64,000 nucleotides of DNA from Novosphingobium sp. PP1Y (GTDB taxonomy: Bacteria > Pseudomonadota > Alphaproteobacteria > Sphingomonadales > Sphingomonadaceae): positions 186,001-250,000 of the forward strand of contig NC_015583.1 of NCBI RefSeq assembly GCF_000253255.1, in the 5' to 3' direction. The position numbers and the translations under genes were made by a program. Below are positions 1-9,324 of this stretch, in pieces (position 1 is the first letter of the stretch; every line of letters begins with the position of its first letter). The notes under the pieces were generated by a model. That model ran no database searches. It had not been told where the DNA came from and worked only from the letters and a program-made list of their open reading frames with translations.

Positions 1-659
1 AAGACGATGAGGCCACGGCAGCCTACATATGCAAGGGCTTGAACGAGGCGGGGTTTACCGTCGATCATGCCACGGACGGCAGGGACGGCTTTTTCCAGGC
101 GAGCGACGGAACTTATCAGACGATCATCCTCGACAGAATGCTGCCGGGATTGGACGGTCTGGCAGTGCTCAATGCCCTGCGCGCAGCGGGAATCGAAACG
201 CCGGTCATCTTCCTTTCCGCGCTTGGGACTTCGGACGACAGGGTGGAAGGGCTGCTGGCAGGCTCTGACGACTATCTGGCCAAGCCCTTCGCGTTCGCCG
301 AACTGCTCGCCCGGCTTCGCCTGCTCTTGCGCAAGGGGAGCGCTCCGCAGGCGGAAACGAAACTGACGTGCCGGGATCTCGAAGTCGACTTGCTGTCACG
401 CAAGGTACGCCGCGCAGGCGTGCCGGTCGATCTGCAGCCCCGCGAATTTCGCCTGCTGGAATACCTGATGCGCCACGCCAACCAGGTGGTAACGCGCACG
501 ATGCTGCTGGAAGGCGTGTGGGATTACCATTTCGATCCGGGCACCAACGTCGTCGATGTCCACATCAGTCGCCTGCGCAAGAAGATCGACAACGCCTCTG
601 GTGAACCCCTGCTTCATACCGTACGCGGCGCGGGATACCTGCTCGGCGCCGAGCGCTGA
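1..659 (+). CDS. OmpR-family response regulator, 5' end outside window
   Basis: The DNA-binding half of a two-component system. The open frame runs into the window from the left: residues DDEATAAY precede any start codon and match the acidic pocket at the beginning of a receiver domain, so the true start lies upstream. The phospho-acceptor Asp is in IILDRMLPGLDG, and the conserved Lys is in DDYLAKPF. A C-terminal winged-helix domain follows (REFRLLEYLMRHANQVV, then VVDVHISRLRKKID), ending RGAGYLLG as in the QseB/CopR/TctD type. The histidine kinase starts 3 bases after the stop, so the two are co-transcribed. The signal sensed cannot be read from the sequence. Confidence 0.93.
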   Translation, partial: DDEATAAYICKGLNEAGFTVDHATDGRDGFFQASDGTYQTIILDRMLPGLDGLAVLNALRAAGIETPVIFLSALGTSDDRVEGLLAGSDDYLAKPFAFAELLARLRLLLRKGSAPQAETKLTCRDLEVDLLSRKVRRAGVPVDLQPREFRLLEYLMRHANQVVTRTMLLEGVWDYHFDPGTNVVDVHISRLRKKIDNASGEPLLHTVRGAGYLLGAER

Positions 660-662
660 GGT

Positions 663-2075
663 TTGCGCCGGTTATTCTTCCTGCCCCGCTCGACTATCGC
701 GCGTCTGGTCGCGATGCTGGTCGTGGCCCAATTCGCCGCAACGGCCGGGATCCTCTATTTCGTACGCCTTTCCACGCAGGAAACGCTCCTGAGCGAGCAG
801 AAAGCCGTCGTGGCAGAGCTTCGCGACGGATTGCTTGCGGAATACCGAAAGGAGGGCAAGCCTGCCCTTGTCGCTGCCATTCGCGACCGGCTGCAGTTCC
901 CGCAGTCGGGCATACCCGTGATACTGCTCCTTAATGCGGACGGCTCCGTCGCGGCGGGCAATCTGGACAACTGGCCACCGGTTATCGGGGAAACGACCGA
1001 GTGGACGACGCTGACCCTGTACCGAAAGGACGCCACGGCGCCTGAAGCCATGGCATTTTCTGCCAGCACACTCTCGGACGGGTCTCATCTGCTGACCGGG
1101 CACGTCATCGAGAACGGCCTGCAGTTGCAGAAGATCAACGATGAAGCCTTGCTCGCCGCAACCTTGCTCGCATTCCCCATATCGCTGCTGATCGCGCTTC
1201 AGGTCGGGCGAAGCATCGCCAGACGGATTGCCTCGATCGCGAGAACGGCCGAGGCAATCGGCGCCGGCGACCTTTCCCATCGGGTTCCTCTCAACGGCAC
1301 CCACGACGCCTTCGACCAGATGGGATCGGGCATCAACGAAATGCTGGAACGGATAGAACTGCTGGTCGAGGAGCTCAGAATGGTGACCGACAGCCTTGCC
1401 CATGACCTGCGCTCCCCGGTGACGCGCCTCAAGTCGCACATCGAACAGGCCTTCGCCGACACCCGCGATGCCGACGATCTCGCCGTCCTCGAGAAGATTT
1501 CCGCCGAAGCCGATACCTTGCTGCGCATGCTGACAACAGCATTGCAGATCAGCCGCGCCGAAGCCGGAATAGGCCGGGAACGCTTCGAAACCGTCGCCTT
1601 GGGCGATCTCCTTCAGGATCTCGCCGAAATCTACGGACCCTTGGCCGAAGACTGCGGCTTCAGCCTTGAGGCAACGTTTGCGGCCCCCATCGCGATATCC
1701 CTCCACCGCGATCTCATCAGCCAGGCACTCGGCAATCTGATCGAGAACGCCTGCAAATATGCCCGCGGCGGAACCTCCATCCGCCTTGAGGCACGCAGGG
1801 ACGAGAACGCCGTTGTTCTGGTGGTAGCGGACGACGGCGTCGGCATTCCTGCCGAGCTTCGCGAAGTTGCCCTGCGGCGTTTCGGCCGCCTCGATCCTGC
1901 TCGACACAAACCCGGAGCCGGCCTTGGCCTGGCCCTCGTCGCATCCACGGCCCGTTTGCATGGCGGGATCTTCAATCTGGAAGACAACCGGCCCGGACTA
2001 CGCGCCGTGATCAGGTTGCCCGGGCAAGACGGGGAGCGCGAAACGGTGCCCCCAGCCAACATGACGAAGATGTAA
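663..2075 (+). CDS. Sensor histidine kinase (HAMP, HisKA, HATPase)
   Basis: Inner-membrane sensor kinase partnering the preceding response regulator. The start is a TTG placed 3 bases after the regulator's stop. It has an N-terminal membrane segment (about residues 10-31), a periplasmic loop of roughly 125 residues, a second membrane segment near 160-180, then a HAMP linker. The phosphorylated His is H247 in DSLAHDLRSPVTRLK. The ATPase domain shows the N box (LIENACKYA), G1 box (DDGVGIP) and G2 box (GAGLGLALV). The 470-residue length is usual for the QseC/TctE class. The periplasmic loop has no domain I recognise. Confidence 0.93.
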   Translation: MRRLFFLPRSTIARLVAMLVVAQFAATAGILYFVRLSTQETLLSEQKAVVAELRDGLLAEYRKEGKPALVAAIRDRLQFPQSGIPVILLLNADGSVAAGNLDNWPPVIGETTEWTTLTLYRKDATAPEAMAFSASTLSDGSHLLTGHVIENGLQLQKINDEALLAATLLAFPISLLIALQVGRSIARRIASIARTAEAIGAGDLSHRVPLNGTHDAFDQMGSGINEMLERIELLVEELRMVTDSLAHDLRSPVTRLKSHIEQAFADTRDADDLAVLEKISAEADTLLRMLTTALQISRAEAGIGRERFETVALGDLLQDLAEIYGPLAEDCGFSLEATFAAPIAISLHRDLISQALGNLIENACKYARGGTSIRLEARRDENAVVLVVADDGVGIPAELREVALRRFGRLDPARHKPGAGLGLALVASTARLHGGIFNLEDNRPGLRAVIRLPGQDGERETVPPANMTKM

Positions 2076-2161
2076 TCTGCAGGAAATGCTGCGGACGGGA
2101 TTTGGGGCCTATGAAAGTTTGCGACAGGCAATGACGCCACGTCGAAACTGGAGTTCAAGAC

Positions 2162-2377
2162 ATGCTGACCCGTTCATTCGTCACTGGTATCGTTGGTGCC
2201 CTGCTGCTCGCCGTCCCGGGTCTTGCCGTTGCTGCGACCGCAAGCACGGCGAGCCACACCAAGGCCGCCACCGCAAGCTGCAAGGGCCTCACCGGCAAGG
2301 CGCTGAAGACCTGCAAGGCGAACATGACTCACATGACCTCGACGAAGCAGTCCGCGCCCAAGTCGACCGCAAGGTAG
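2162..2377 (+). CDS. Small secreted lysine/threonine-rich protein
   Basis: A 71-residue protein with a clear signal peptide (hydrophobic stretch GIVGALLLAVPGLAVA) and a mature part rich in Lys, Thr, Ser and Ala with two cysteines in CKGLTGKALKTCK. That cysteine spacing is reminiscent of PsiF-type repeats, but the match is too short to assign the family. A plausible ribosome site (GGAG) lies about 9 bases before the ATG. It follows the two-component system by 86 bases on the same strand and could be one of its targets; this is inference only. Confidence 0.65.
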   Translation: MLTRSFVTGIVGALLLAVPGLAVAATASTASHTKAATASCKGLTGKALKTCKANMTHMTSTKQSAPKSTAR

Positions 2378-2685
2378 TCCCAGCTCAACGGAGCACGATC
2401 GTCGCAGAGCGACCTCGCTCCACGAAGCCCTGACGCAAGCCCCCGATTGACAGGCCTTCGAACGACTTTCGTGCTCCGCTGCCATCCCTTGGCCAGATCG
2501 CCCCCACTCATCGCCAAACCGCTTCGAGCCGCCAGAGAGCCGGGCGGCAAGTATCGCGCACTGCCTGAACTGCGGTAGCGCGAGCAACGAAGCGCTCAAG
2601 AACCTTGGCTTTAACCAGGACGATCTGGCAAATCCGCGCAGCCGTCGTATTATCGACCGAGTGGTTAAGTAGATAGCGGACCCTA
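2378..2685. other. Intergenic region without recognised gene
   Basis: Short open frames here do not look like proteins. No terminator with a T tract and no convincing promoter was found. Confidence 0.5.
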
Positions 2686-3786
2686 ATGGATAGAGCTGAT
2701 GCTGTCGTAGTTGGCGCCGGAGTCGTTGGCCTGGCCATTGCCGAGACGCTGGCTCGAAACGGCTCGGCAGCGCTGATCCTCGATGGCGAACCCCATTTCG
2801 GCTCATGGACCAGCAGCCGGAACAGCGAAGTCATTCATGCCGGGATCTATTACCCCGAAGATTCGCTCAAGGCGCGCCTCTGCGTGGAAGGACGCGACAG
2901 GCTCTATGCATTCTGCCAAAGCGCCGGGGTTCCGCACAAGCGCCTGGGCAAGATCATCTTCGCGCATTCGCCGGACCAATCCGGCAACCTCGATGCCATC
3001 GTGCGGGCTGCGGATGCCGCCGGTGCGGGCAAGCTGGAACGCCTGACAAGGTCTCAGGCAAAGCGCCTCGAGCCCGAACTGGAAGTGGCGGACGCCCTGC
3101 TCTCACCGCAGACGGGGATCATCGATGCCCATGCCTACATGCAGGCGTTGATTGGCTCGGCAGAGACCCATGGCGCGCGTCTGGTCTGCTCGACGAAGGT
3201 GACGCGCGCCCTTCGCCGTAACGAAATGTGGCAGATCTGGATCGAGGGCATGAACGAGCCCGTGCTGGAAACGCCGATCCTGGTCAATTCCGGTGGACTT
3301 GCCGCGCAAGTGCTTGCGCGCTCCATCGAAGACCTGCCTGCGAGCCGAGTGCCTCCGCTGCATTTCGCGCGGGGCGTTTACTTCACATACAGCGGCCGTA
3401 CGCCTTTCAGCCATCTCATCTACCCGGTGCCCGAACCCGGTGGTCTTGGCACGCACCTCACGCTCGATCTTGCGGGACAGGCTCGGTTCGGCCCCGATGT
3501 CGAGTGGATCGACAACATCGACTATAGCGTCGACCCCGCCCGCAAGGACAAGTTCGCAAGGTCAGCCATGCGGATCTGGCCCAAGCTCGATCCCACTCGC
3601 CTCCAGCCCGGCTACGCGGGCATTCGACCGAAGATTTCAGCCCCGGGCGAAACGGCAGCTGACTTCATGATCGAGGGACCGCAGGATCACGGCTTGCCCG
3701 GTCTCGTCAATCTTTTCGGCATCGAATCTCCTGGCCTGACAGCGTCCATGGCGATCGGAGAATGGGTGGCCCGCAAACTGGAATGA
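2686..3786 (+). CDS. lhgO: FAD-dependent L-2-hydroxyglutarate oxidase-like protein
   Basis: A 366-residue DAO-fold flavoprotein. The N-terminal dinucleotide motif is VVVGAGVVGLAIAETLA. The segment SRNSEVIHAGIYYP followed by KARLCVEGRDRLYAFC is characteristic of the LhgO/YgaF family, which oxidises L-2-hydroxyglutarate to 2-oxoglutarate and passes electrons to the membrane quinone pool. The C-terminal GIRPKIS and LFGIESPGLTASMAIG segments match the family's FAD-binding end. It stands alone on this strand, with no obvious Shine-Dalgarno before the ATG. A related amino-acid or hydroxy-acid oxidase remains possible. Confidence 0.8.
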   Translation: MDRADAVVVGAGVVGLAIAETLARNGSAALILDGEPHFGSWTSSRNSEVIHAGIYYPEDSLKARLCVEGRDRLYAFCQSAGVPHKRLGKIIFAHSPDQSGNLDAIVRAADAAGAGKLERLTRSQAKRLEPELEVADALLSPQTGIIDAHAYMQALIGSAETHGARLVCSTKVTRALRRNEMWQIWIEGMNEPVLETPILVNSGGLAAQVLARSIEDLPASRVPPLHFARGVYFTYSGRTPFSHLIYPVPEPGGLGTHLTLDLAGQARFGPDVEWIDNIDYSVDPARKDKFARSAMRIWPKLDPTRLQPGYAGIRPKISAPGETAADFMIEGPQDHGLPGLVNLFGIESPGLTASMAIGEWVARKLE

Positions 3787-3926
3787 ACGGTTCGGGAGCG
3801 ATGGGGGACAGGAGGCGCAGAACAACTGATTGGAATCATGCGAAGCGGCCGCGAATTGAGCTTTCGCTGCAACTCGCAGCCATCTCCTGCGTTTTTGTAC
3901 CACACGCTTAATAAGGAGCATGGGGC

Positions 3927-4172
3927 ATGGCCTTAGAATGTGTCGCCTATCGCGATTCCAAGGGAGGACTGCACGCCAGCCTCGAAAAAGCCACTCTCGA
4001 AGACCTTGCAGCCGTTCTGGGCCGCGTGGGTGACGAAGGCGGCATGACGGCCGGCGTGGCGAAGCTCATTTTCGAAAAGCGCGCGGATATCGAGCGCGTA
4101 TTTGCAGAACACGACAAACTGGCCCTGCGCGGCGAGCACGAAGCGACCGTGGAAAGACTTCACGCGGTCTGA
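3927..4172 (+). CDS. Small conserved-looking cytoplasmic protein, unknown function
   Basis: An 81-residue acidic, helix-rich protein (MALECVAYRDSKGG start) without signal peptide or membrane segment. A good ribosome site (AAGGAG) sits 10 bases before the ATG, and codon usage is like that of neighbours. The first 20 residues could form a short beta hairpin and the rest amphipathic helices. I do not recognise a family. It precedes thioredoxin 2 by about 100 bases on the same strand. Confidence 0.6.
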   Translation: MALECVAYRDSKGGLHASLEKATLEDLAAVLGRVGDEGGMTAGVAKLIFEKRADIERVFAEHDKLALRGEHEATVERLHAV

Positions 4173-4268
4173 CTCTTTTCGCGTCACGCTTCGAAGACCG
4201 ACGAAAGACTTGTCACGCGGGCCCTGTTCCTGCCTTTGTACGGAGTAGGACAGGCACAGAGAGACTCG

Positions 4269-4715
4269 ATGACACAGAACGCGTTACGGATCGTCATCTG
4301 CCCGGCTTGCGCAACAGCCAACCGGGTTCCGGTGGCCAAGTTGGGAGCCGGGGGCAAATGCGGAAAGTGCGGTTCCCCGCTCTTCGAAGGAGCGCCCCTT
4401 ACGCTGACCTCTGCAAATTTCGATGCCCATGCGTCCCGCAGCGACATTCCGCTGCTGATCGACTTCTGGGCATCGTGGTGCGGCCCCTGCCGACAGATGG
4501 CGCCTGCCTTCGCCGCCGCTGCACCGCAGCTCGAACCCTACATGCGTCTCGGCAAGCTGGATACCGAAGCGGAGCGGGCCATTGCCTCTCGATACGCGAT
4601 CCAGTCCATCCCGACCCTTGCCGTCATTTCCAAAGGCCGCGAAGTGGCGCGGCAGGCGGGCGCCATGCCGGCCAACGCCATCGTCGCATGGGCAAGGCGC
4701 GCGACCGGCCAATAA
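4269..4715 (+). CDS. trxC: Thioredoxin 2 (zinc-binding thioredoxin)
   Basis: A cytoplasmic protein-disulfide reductase. The 148-residue protein has the N-terminal zinc ribbon that distinguishes TrxC from TrxA: CPAC near residue 12 and CGKCG near residue 36. The thioredoxin fold follows with the redox motif WCGPC (C71 and C74) and the cis-Pro loop SIPTLAV. The ATG at 4269 was chosen over an upstream in-frame start because translation then begins directly at the zinc domain. TrxC is often tied to oxidative stress; nothing here shows its regulation. Confidence 0.92.
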   Translation: MTQNALRIVICPACATANRVPVAKLGAGGKCGKCGSPLFEGAPLTLTSANFDAHASRSDIPLLIDFWASWCGPCRQMAPAFAAAAPQLEPYMRLGKLDTEAERAIASRYAIQSIPTLAVISKGREVARQAGAMPANAIVAWARRATGQ

Positions 4716-4846
4716 TTCGAATTCTCGGGGCCAAACAGACTGTAGTTCCTTGCCTGTTGCCGTTTCCCGCGACTAGAACCGCGTTCGCCTCAAGCCGCAT
4801 AAGTGGCGCCAGGCTTTGACTTTCTAGTTTCGGAGAAGGATCGCCC

Positions 4847-6149
4847 ATGGCATTGGCACCGGGTGCGGCTAGCAGCACTGACCCTCAAATCGGCGACGAG
4901 GGCCCCAGCCCGCACATCGATGCGCCAGAGCTGCGCCTCTTCGTGATGGCGCTGTTCTTCATCTTCGGCGGCATCACCTCGCTCAACGACGTGCTGATCC
5001 CGAAGCTGAAGGAACTCTTCACCCTCAACTACATGCAGGCAATGCTGGTGCAGACCGCATTTTTTTGCCGCCTATGCCATCATCTCGATCCCGGGCGCGG
5101 CGCTCGTCAAGCGCGTGGGCTATATGCGCGGCGCGGCGATCGGCCTTCTGACCATGATGGCCGGCTGCCTGCTGTTTATCCCGGCCTCCGCCAGCGCAAC
5201 CTTCGGCGTGTTCCTCTTTGCCCTGTTCATTCTTGCGGCAGGCGTCACCATCGTCCAGGTCGTCGCCAACCCGCTCATCTCGCTGCTGGGCCCGGTCAAG
5301 ACGACCCACTCGCGCCTGACGTTCGCACAGGCATTCAACTCGCTGGGCACGACGATCTTCCCTTATGTGGGCACGATCATCATGCTGGGCGGCCTCGCCG
5401 CGGTCAGCGCCGCAGACCTCTCGGGTGCGGAATTGGCGGCCTATCGGGTAGCGGAAACAGCTGCGATCGAACGCGCCTACCTCGGCCTTGCCGCAGCGTT
5501 GGCCGTGATCGCCGGCGTCGTGTGGTTCAACCGCAACCGCCTCAAGGGAGAAAAGCACGAGGGTGGATCGATCCTCAAGAGCTTCGACCTCATGCGCCGC
5601 CTGCGTTTCGGCTTCGGCGCCAGTTGCATCTTCCTCTACGTCGGCGCGGAAGTCGCGATCGGCTCGTTCATCGTCAATTATATGATGCAGGAAAACGTAC
5701 TGGGTCTGACCGAACAGGCTGCGGGCAAGCTTATCCCCTTCTACTGGGGCGGCGCGCTCGTTGGCCGCTTCATCGGCTCGGCCCTGTTGCGCATGGTCAG
5801 CCCGGGCAAGATCCTCAGTTTCAATGCCGCCTGCGCGATCGGCCTGATCCTGATTTCCACGCACACCACCGGCATGGTCTCGGGCTATACCTATCTCGCC
5901 ATCGGCCTGATGAACTCGATCATGTTCCCCACCATCTTCAGCCTTGCCTGCGAAGGCCTGGGCAAGCGTGCCGCCGACGGTTCGGGCGTGATCTGCGTGA
6001 TGATCGTGGGGGGCGCGGTGATCCCGCCGCTGACCGGCCATCTCGCCGACGTCACCGGCAGCCTCGAGCTGGCGCTTGCGCTACCGGCGCTGTGCTACGC
6101 CATCATCGCCCTGTTCGGCTGGTACGCGAGGAAGCCCGTCGGCGCCTGA
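4847..6149 (+). pseudogene. Sugar MFS transporter (FucP/GluP type), frameshifted
   Basis: A 12-helix sugar/proton symporter interrupted by one extra base. Translation from the ATG gives LRLFVMALFFIFGGITSLND and LIPKLKELFTLNYMQAMLVQ, typical of glucose/galactose-fucose permeases. It then loses frame in a run of seven T at 5060-5066. Removing one T restores FFAAYAIISIPGAALVKRVG and an uninterrupted protein of 433 residues ending KPVGA, the normal family length. Downstream motifs such as VANPLISLLGP are intact. This may be a real null allele, a sequencing error in a homopolymer, or a site corrected by slippage. A good ribosome site (GGAGAAGGA) precedes the ATG. Confidence 0.85.
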
Positions 6150-6166
6150 CGGACAGAATCGCCGGG

Positions 6167-6197
6167 CAATATCCCGACCTGCCAGGACGGGATATTG
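6167..6197 (+). terminator. Hairpin after the MFS gene
   Basis: A perfect 10-bp inverted repeat (CAATATCCCG / CGGGATATTG) 17 bases after the transporter's stop, extendable by three more pairs past one mismatch. No T tract follows, so it may be a Rho-assisted terminator or an RNA-stabilising stem. Confidence 0.5.
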
Positions 6198-6262
6198 TGG
6201 AGGCTGCGCGCAGCCCCTATCTCCGGGCACAAAAGCAGCCACGCGGGGATCGCCGGTACGTC

Positions 6263-7003
6263 ATGAGCAGCACCAAGCGCCTGCTGGCATCGATCCACGA
6301 TGTCGGGCCGCGGTTCGAGGCTGAAGTCGAACATCTGGCCGATCTGCTGGAGAGCCGGCTTGGCAAGGGCCACTTCGCCATGCTGGTCGTGCCCGACCAC
6401 TGGGGAGCGGCCCCGCTGCGTGAAGACAGGGCATTTCAGTCCCGCCTGCGCGCATGGTCGGAGCGCGGGATCGAGATGTTCGTGCATGGCTGGTTTCACC
6501 GCGACACCGTCCAGCATAGCGGTGCGGCCAGCTTCAAGGCGCGCCACTTGACTGCGGGCGAAGGCGAATTCCTCGGCCTCGACGAGGCGACCGCGCTGCG
6601 CCTCATGCGGGAAGGAAAGGCATTGGTCGAGGACGTGATCGGCCGCGAAGTCGCGGGCTTCATCGCGCCGGCCTGGCTTTACGGCGAGGGCTCGCTGTCC
6701 GCACTCAGGCAATCCGGCTTTGCCCTTGCCGAGGACCACTGGAAAGTCTGGAACGCGAGTGACCAGAGGGTGCTCGCCAGGGGGCCGGTCATCACCTGGG
6801 CAAGCAGAAGCATGGCGCGCACGGCATCCTCACTCGCATTCGCGGTCCTCGCCCGCACGGTCCTCCCTCATACGCTGGACACCGTGCGCATCGCCGTACA
6901 TCCCGGCGACGTCACCAAGCCGTCGATACTCTCCAGCATCGATTCCACGCTCAGCCGATTTGCCCGCAGTCATCGCCCGGCACGCTACACTGAGCTGACC
7001 TGA
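6263..7003 (+). CDS. Polysaccharide deacetylase-like protein (DUF2334)
   Basis: A 246-residue NodB-fold protein. The opening LLASIHDVGPRFE carries the catalytic/metal Asp of the HDV motif. FVHGWFHRD supplies the histidine metal ligands, and GFIAPAWLYGEGSLSAL is the R/P loop of DUF2334 deacetylases. The frame is open far upstream only because it continues the misread frame of the broken transporter; the ATG at 6263 is where homology-like sequence begins. It heads a group of envelope glycan genes, so a role in trimming acetyl groups from a glycolipid or polysaccharide is likely but not shown. Confidence 0.8.
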   Translation: MSSTKRLLASIHDVGPRFEAEVEHLADLLESRLGKGHFAMLVVPDHWGAAPLREDRAFQSRLRAWSERGIEMFVHGWFHRDTVQHSGAASFKARHLTAGEGEFLGLDEATALRLMREGKALVEDVIGREVAGFIAPAWLYGEGSLSALRQSGFALAEDHWKVWNASDQRVLARGPVITWASRSMARTASSLAFAVLARTVLPHTLDTVRIAVHPGDVTKPSILSSIDSTLSRFARSHRPARYTELT

Positions 7004-7177
7004 TTCTCGCTGTTGGCGACAGCGATGTCCAATGACAGATCGGCGTCGGAATTCGATCCTTTGCATGACATCCTGAGCCGCCGTCACAAACCGGAAATCT
7101 GGCGCCCATAGGAGCACGCCCGCAACCGAAAAAACCTTGTCCCGCAACTGCGGACGGGGTCGAGTGGCGGCGTCAGG

Positions 7178-8374
7178 GTGGACATGCACGGCTCTCTCAG
7201 AATCGCAGTTCCGATTCACAGTCTCAAACCGGGCGGCGTGGAGCGCGTGGCGCTTGGCCTGGCAAGCGAGTGGGACCGTGCCGGCCACAGGGTCACGGTC
7301 GTACTCGGCCGGTCGGGCTGCGCGAACCTGTGCAGTGCCCCGGCGCTCGATTACTGGAAGATTCCGACGCGGCTGCCCACGGCTTCCTGGGAAACGCCAT
7401 GGATGGTGCACAGCCTCTACAGTTTCCTTGTCGAAAACCGCGTCGATGTCCTGTTCTGCCCGGGCAACACTTATGCCGTCGTCGCAGCAGCGGTGAAATT
7501 GTTGATGGGCGATTATGCACCACCGATGATCCTCAAGGTAAGCAACGCGCTCGACCGTCCGGACATGCCACCCCTGTTGCGCCGGGGCTACGATTCCTGG
7601 CTCCGCCTGCAGGGAACCGTCTTCGATCGTTTCGTCGCACTGTCCGAGCCGATGCAGCGCGAAATCCGTGAGCGCACGCTCGCCCTTCCCCAGCAGTTGG
7701 CGACGATCGCCAACCCGCTTTTGCCTCGCACGCGTCTCGATGCGCTGTCCCGGTTGAAGCGCCGCCGCGCCACGGCCTGGAGTACCCGGTACCTGACAGC
7801 CGGACGCCTCGTCCCACAGAAGAACTTCCCGTTGCTGCTGCGTGCCTTTGCCCGGGCAGCCCGGCCCGATGATACGCTCACCATCGCCGGCGAGGGTCCG
7901 GAACTGGACGCGCTGGTCCGGCTTGCGACGGAACTGGGGATCGCCGAGCGGGTCCGCTTTCCCGGATACCTGGCAAGCATCGACCCGCTGCTGGCTGACG
8001 CCGATGCCTTCTTGCTCAGCTCGGATTACGAAGGGCTGCCCGGCGTTATCGTCGAGGCTCTTGCGGCCGGATTGCCGGTGCTCGCCACCGATTGCTGCGT
8101 AAGCATGTCCTGCCTGCTCGACAACGGCCGAACCGGAGTTCTGGTCCCGACCCGGTGCGAAGAGAGCTTCGCCGAGGGACTTGTCGAAATCCGGCAGTTC
8201 CGCACCGATCCGGAAAAGGCCCGGCAGATAGCTTCCGGCTATGAATTGGAAGGCGCGGCCAGGCGCTACATAGACCTCATGAGCGACCTCATCCGGCAAA
8301 AGGAATGCGATCGCAAACGCAAGCTCGAGATGAGCTGCCTCTCACCCCAGAACCATGGCCCGCGCCTGAGCTGA
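7178..8374 (+). CDS. Glycosyltransferase family 4
   Basis: A 398-residue GT-B retaining glycosyltransferase. The N-terminal acceptor domain opens with IAVPIHSLKPGGVERVALGLA. The C-terminal donor domain carries RLVPQKNFPLLLRAFA and the E-x7-E motif in SSDYEGLPGVIVEALAAGLP. The start is GTG 7178 or ATG 7184, two codons later; no strong ribosome site separates them. It is cytoplasmic or membrane-peripheral. It is followed after 23 bases by a polytopic membrane protein, and the set continues with DUF2141 and another GT4, suggesting an assembly line for a cell-surface sugar polymer or glycolipid. The sugar is not predictable. Confidence 0.87.
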   Translation: MDMHGSLRIAVPIHSLKPGGVERVALGLASEWDRAGHRVTVVLGRSGCANLCSAPALDYWKIPTRLPTASWETPWMVHSLYSFLVENRVDVLFCPGNTYAVVAAAVKLLMGDYAPPMILKVSNALDRPDMPPLLRRGYDSWLRLQGTVFDRFVALSEPMQREIRERTLALPQQLATIANPLLPRTRLDALSRLKRRRATAWSTRYLTAGRLVPQKNFPLLLRAFARAARPDDTLTIAGEGPELDALVRLATELGIAERVRFPGYLASIDPLLADADAFLLSSDYEGLPGVIVEALAAGLPVLATDCCVSMSCLLDNGRTGVLVPTRCEESFAEGLVEIRQFRTDPEKARQIASGYELEGAARRYIDLMSDLIRQKECDRKRKLEMSCLSPQNHGPRLS

Positions 8375-8397
8375 CCAGCCCCTAATCGGAGAACTTC

Positions 8398-9324
8398 GTG
8401 TCCGAACCCGCTGCCATTCTGGCAAATGACACAGCAGCCATCGAACTGACGCCATTGGACCGAAAGTCCAACCGTGGCCGTAATGCCTTGTTCTCTGTCG
8501 TGTTGTCGCTGGCCGTCATTGCCACCGTCTTCCACGAATTGAGCCGGCTCGACATCCATCACGTACTGGGCATGATCCCGGTTTCGCCGGGCTTCTGGAT
8601 TGTCTTTGCCGCTGCTTATTTCGTTACACCTGCCAGCGAGTGGGTGATCTTCCGCCGTCTGTGGACCATTCCCCCGGCCGGCATTCTCGCCCTGCTGCGA
8701 AAGAAGGTCTACAACGAGCTGCTGCTGGGCTACCTTGGCGAGGCCTACTTCTACACCTGGGCGCGGCGCCGCGTCTCACTCGATGCTGCACCATTCGGCG
8801 CGGTCAAGGATGTCGCGATCCTCTCTGCCATGGCCGGCAACGGCGTCACCGTCCTGCTCCTGGTCGTGATGTTGCCCATGATCGGATCGACCCAGCTCGG
8901 GCTCGATGCACACATGCTCACCCTGTCGCTGGGCGTGATCCTCATGATTTCCGTGGCAGCGACGATCTGGCGGCGACGCGTCTTCACCCTGCCGCGCGCC
9001 GAACTGTCGATGATCATGCAGGTACACCTTGCCCGCATCGGCCTTTCCACCGTGCTCTCGGCCCTGCTCTGGCACATCGTCCTGCCCGACGTCCCGCTTT
9101 CGTGGTGGCTCTATCTTGCCACCCTGCGCCAGCTCGTATCGCGCCTGCCGCTCGTGCCCAACAAGGATCTTCTCTTCGCTGGCGTCGCCGTCGTGGCCTT
9201 GGGCCATGAGCGCGATATCGGGGCGCTCATGGCGCTGATGGCCGGCCTGATCCTCGCTGCCCATCTCGTGCTGGGCAGCCTGCTCGCGATCAACGATCTC
9301 GCCAATCCGGAGAAACCGGCGTGA
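8398..9324 (+). CDS. Polytopic inner-membrane protein in glycan operon
   Basis: A 308-residue protein with about seven hydrophobic segments (for example ALFSVVLSLAVIATVF, FWIVFAAAYFVTPASEWVIF, GNGVTVLLLVVMLPMIG). The arrangement resembles the lysylphosphatidylglycerol synthase transmembrane (UPF0104) superfamily, which often accompanies lipid-linked sugar transfer, but I cannot confirm it by motif. It starts with GTG. Its stop overlaps the GTG of the next gene, so translation is probably coupled. Possible roles include flipping or channelling a lipid intermediate between the two neighbouring glycosyltransferases. Confidence 0.7.
   Translation: MSEPAAILANDTAAIELTPLDRKSNRGRNALFSVVLSLAVIATVFHELSRLDIHHVLGMIPVSPGFWIVFAAAYFVTPASEWVIFRRLWTIPPAGILALLRKKVYNELLLGYLGEAYFYTWARRRVSLDAAPFGAVKDVAILSAMAGNGVTVLLLVVMLPMIGSTQLGLDAHMLTLSLGVILMISVAATIWRRRVFTLPRAELSMIMQVHLARIGLSTVLSALLWHIVLPDVPLSWWLYLATLRQLVSRLPLVPNKDLLFAGVAVVALGHERDIGALMALMAGLILAAHLVLGSLLAINDLANPEKPA

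Noticed and set aside
672..1961. 429-codon open frame on the minus strand
   Set aside because: It lies wholly opposite the histidine kinase, whose motifs are intact; the antisense frame is open only because of the codon bias of GC-rich genes.
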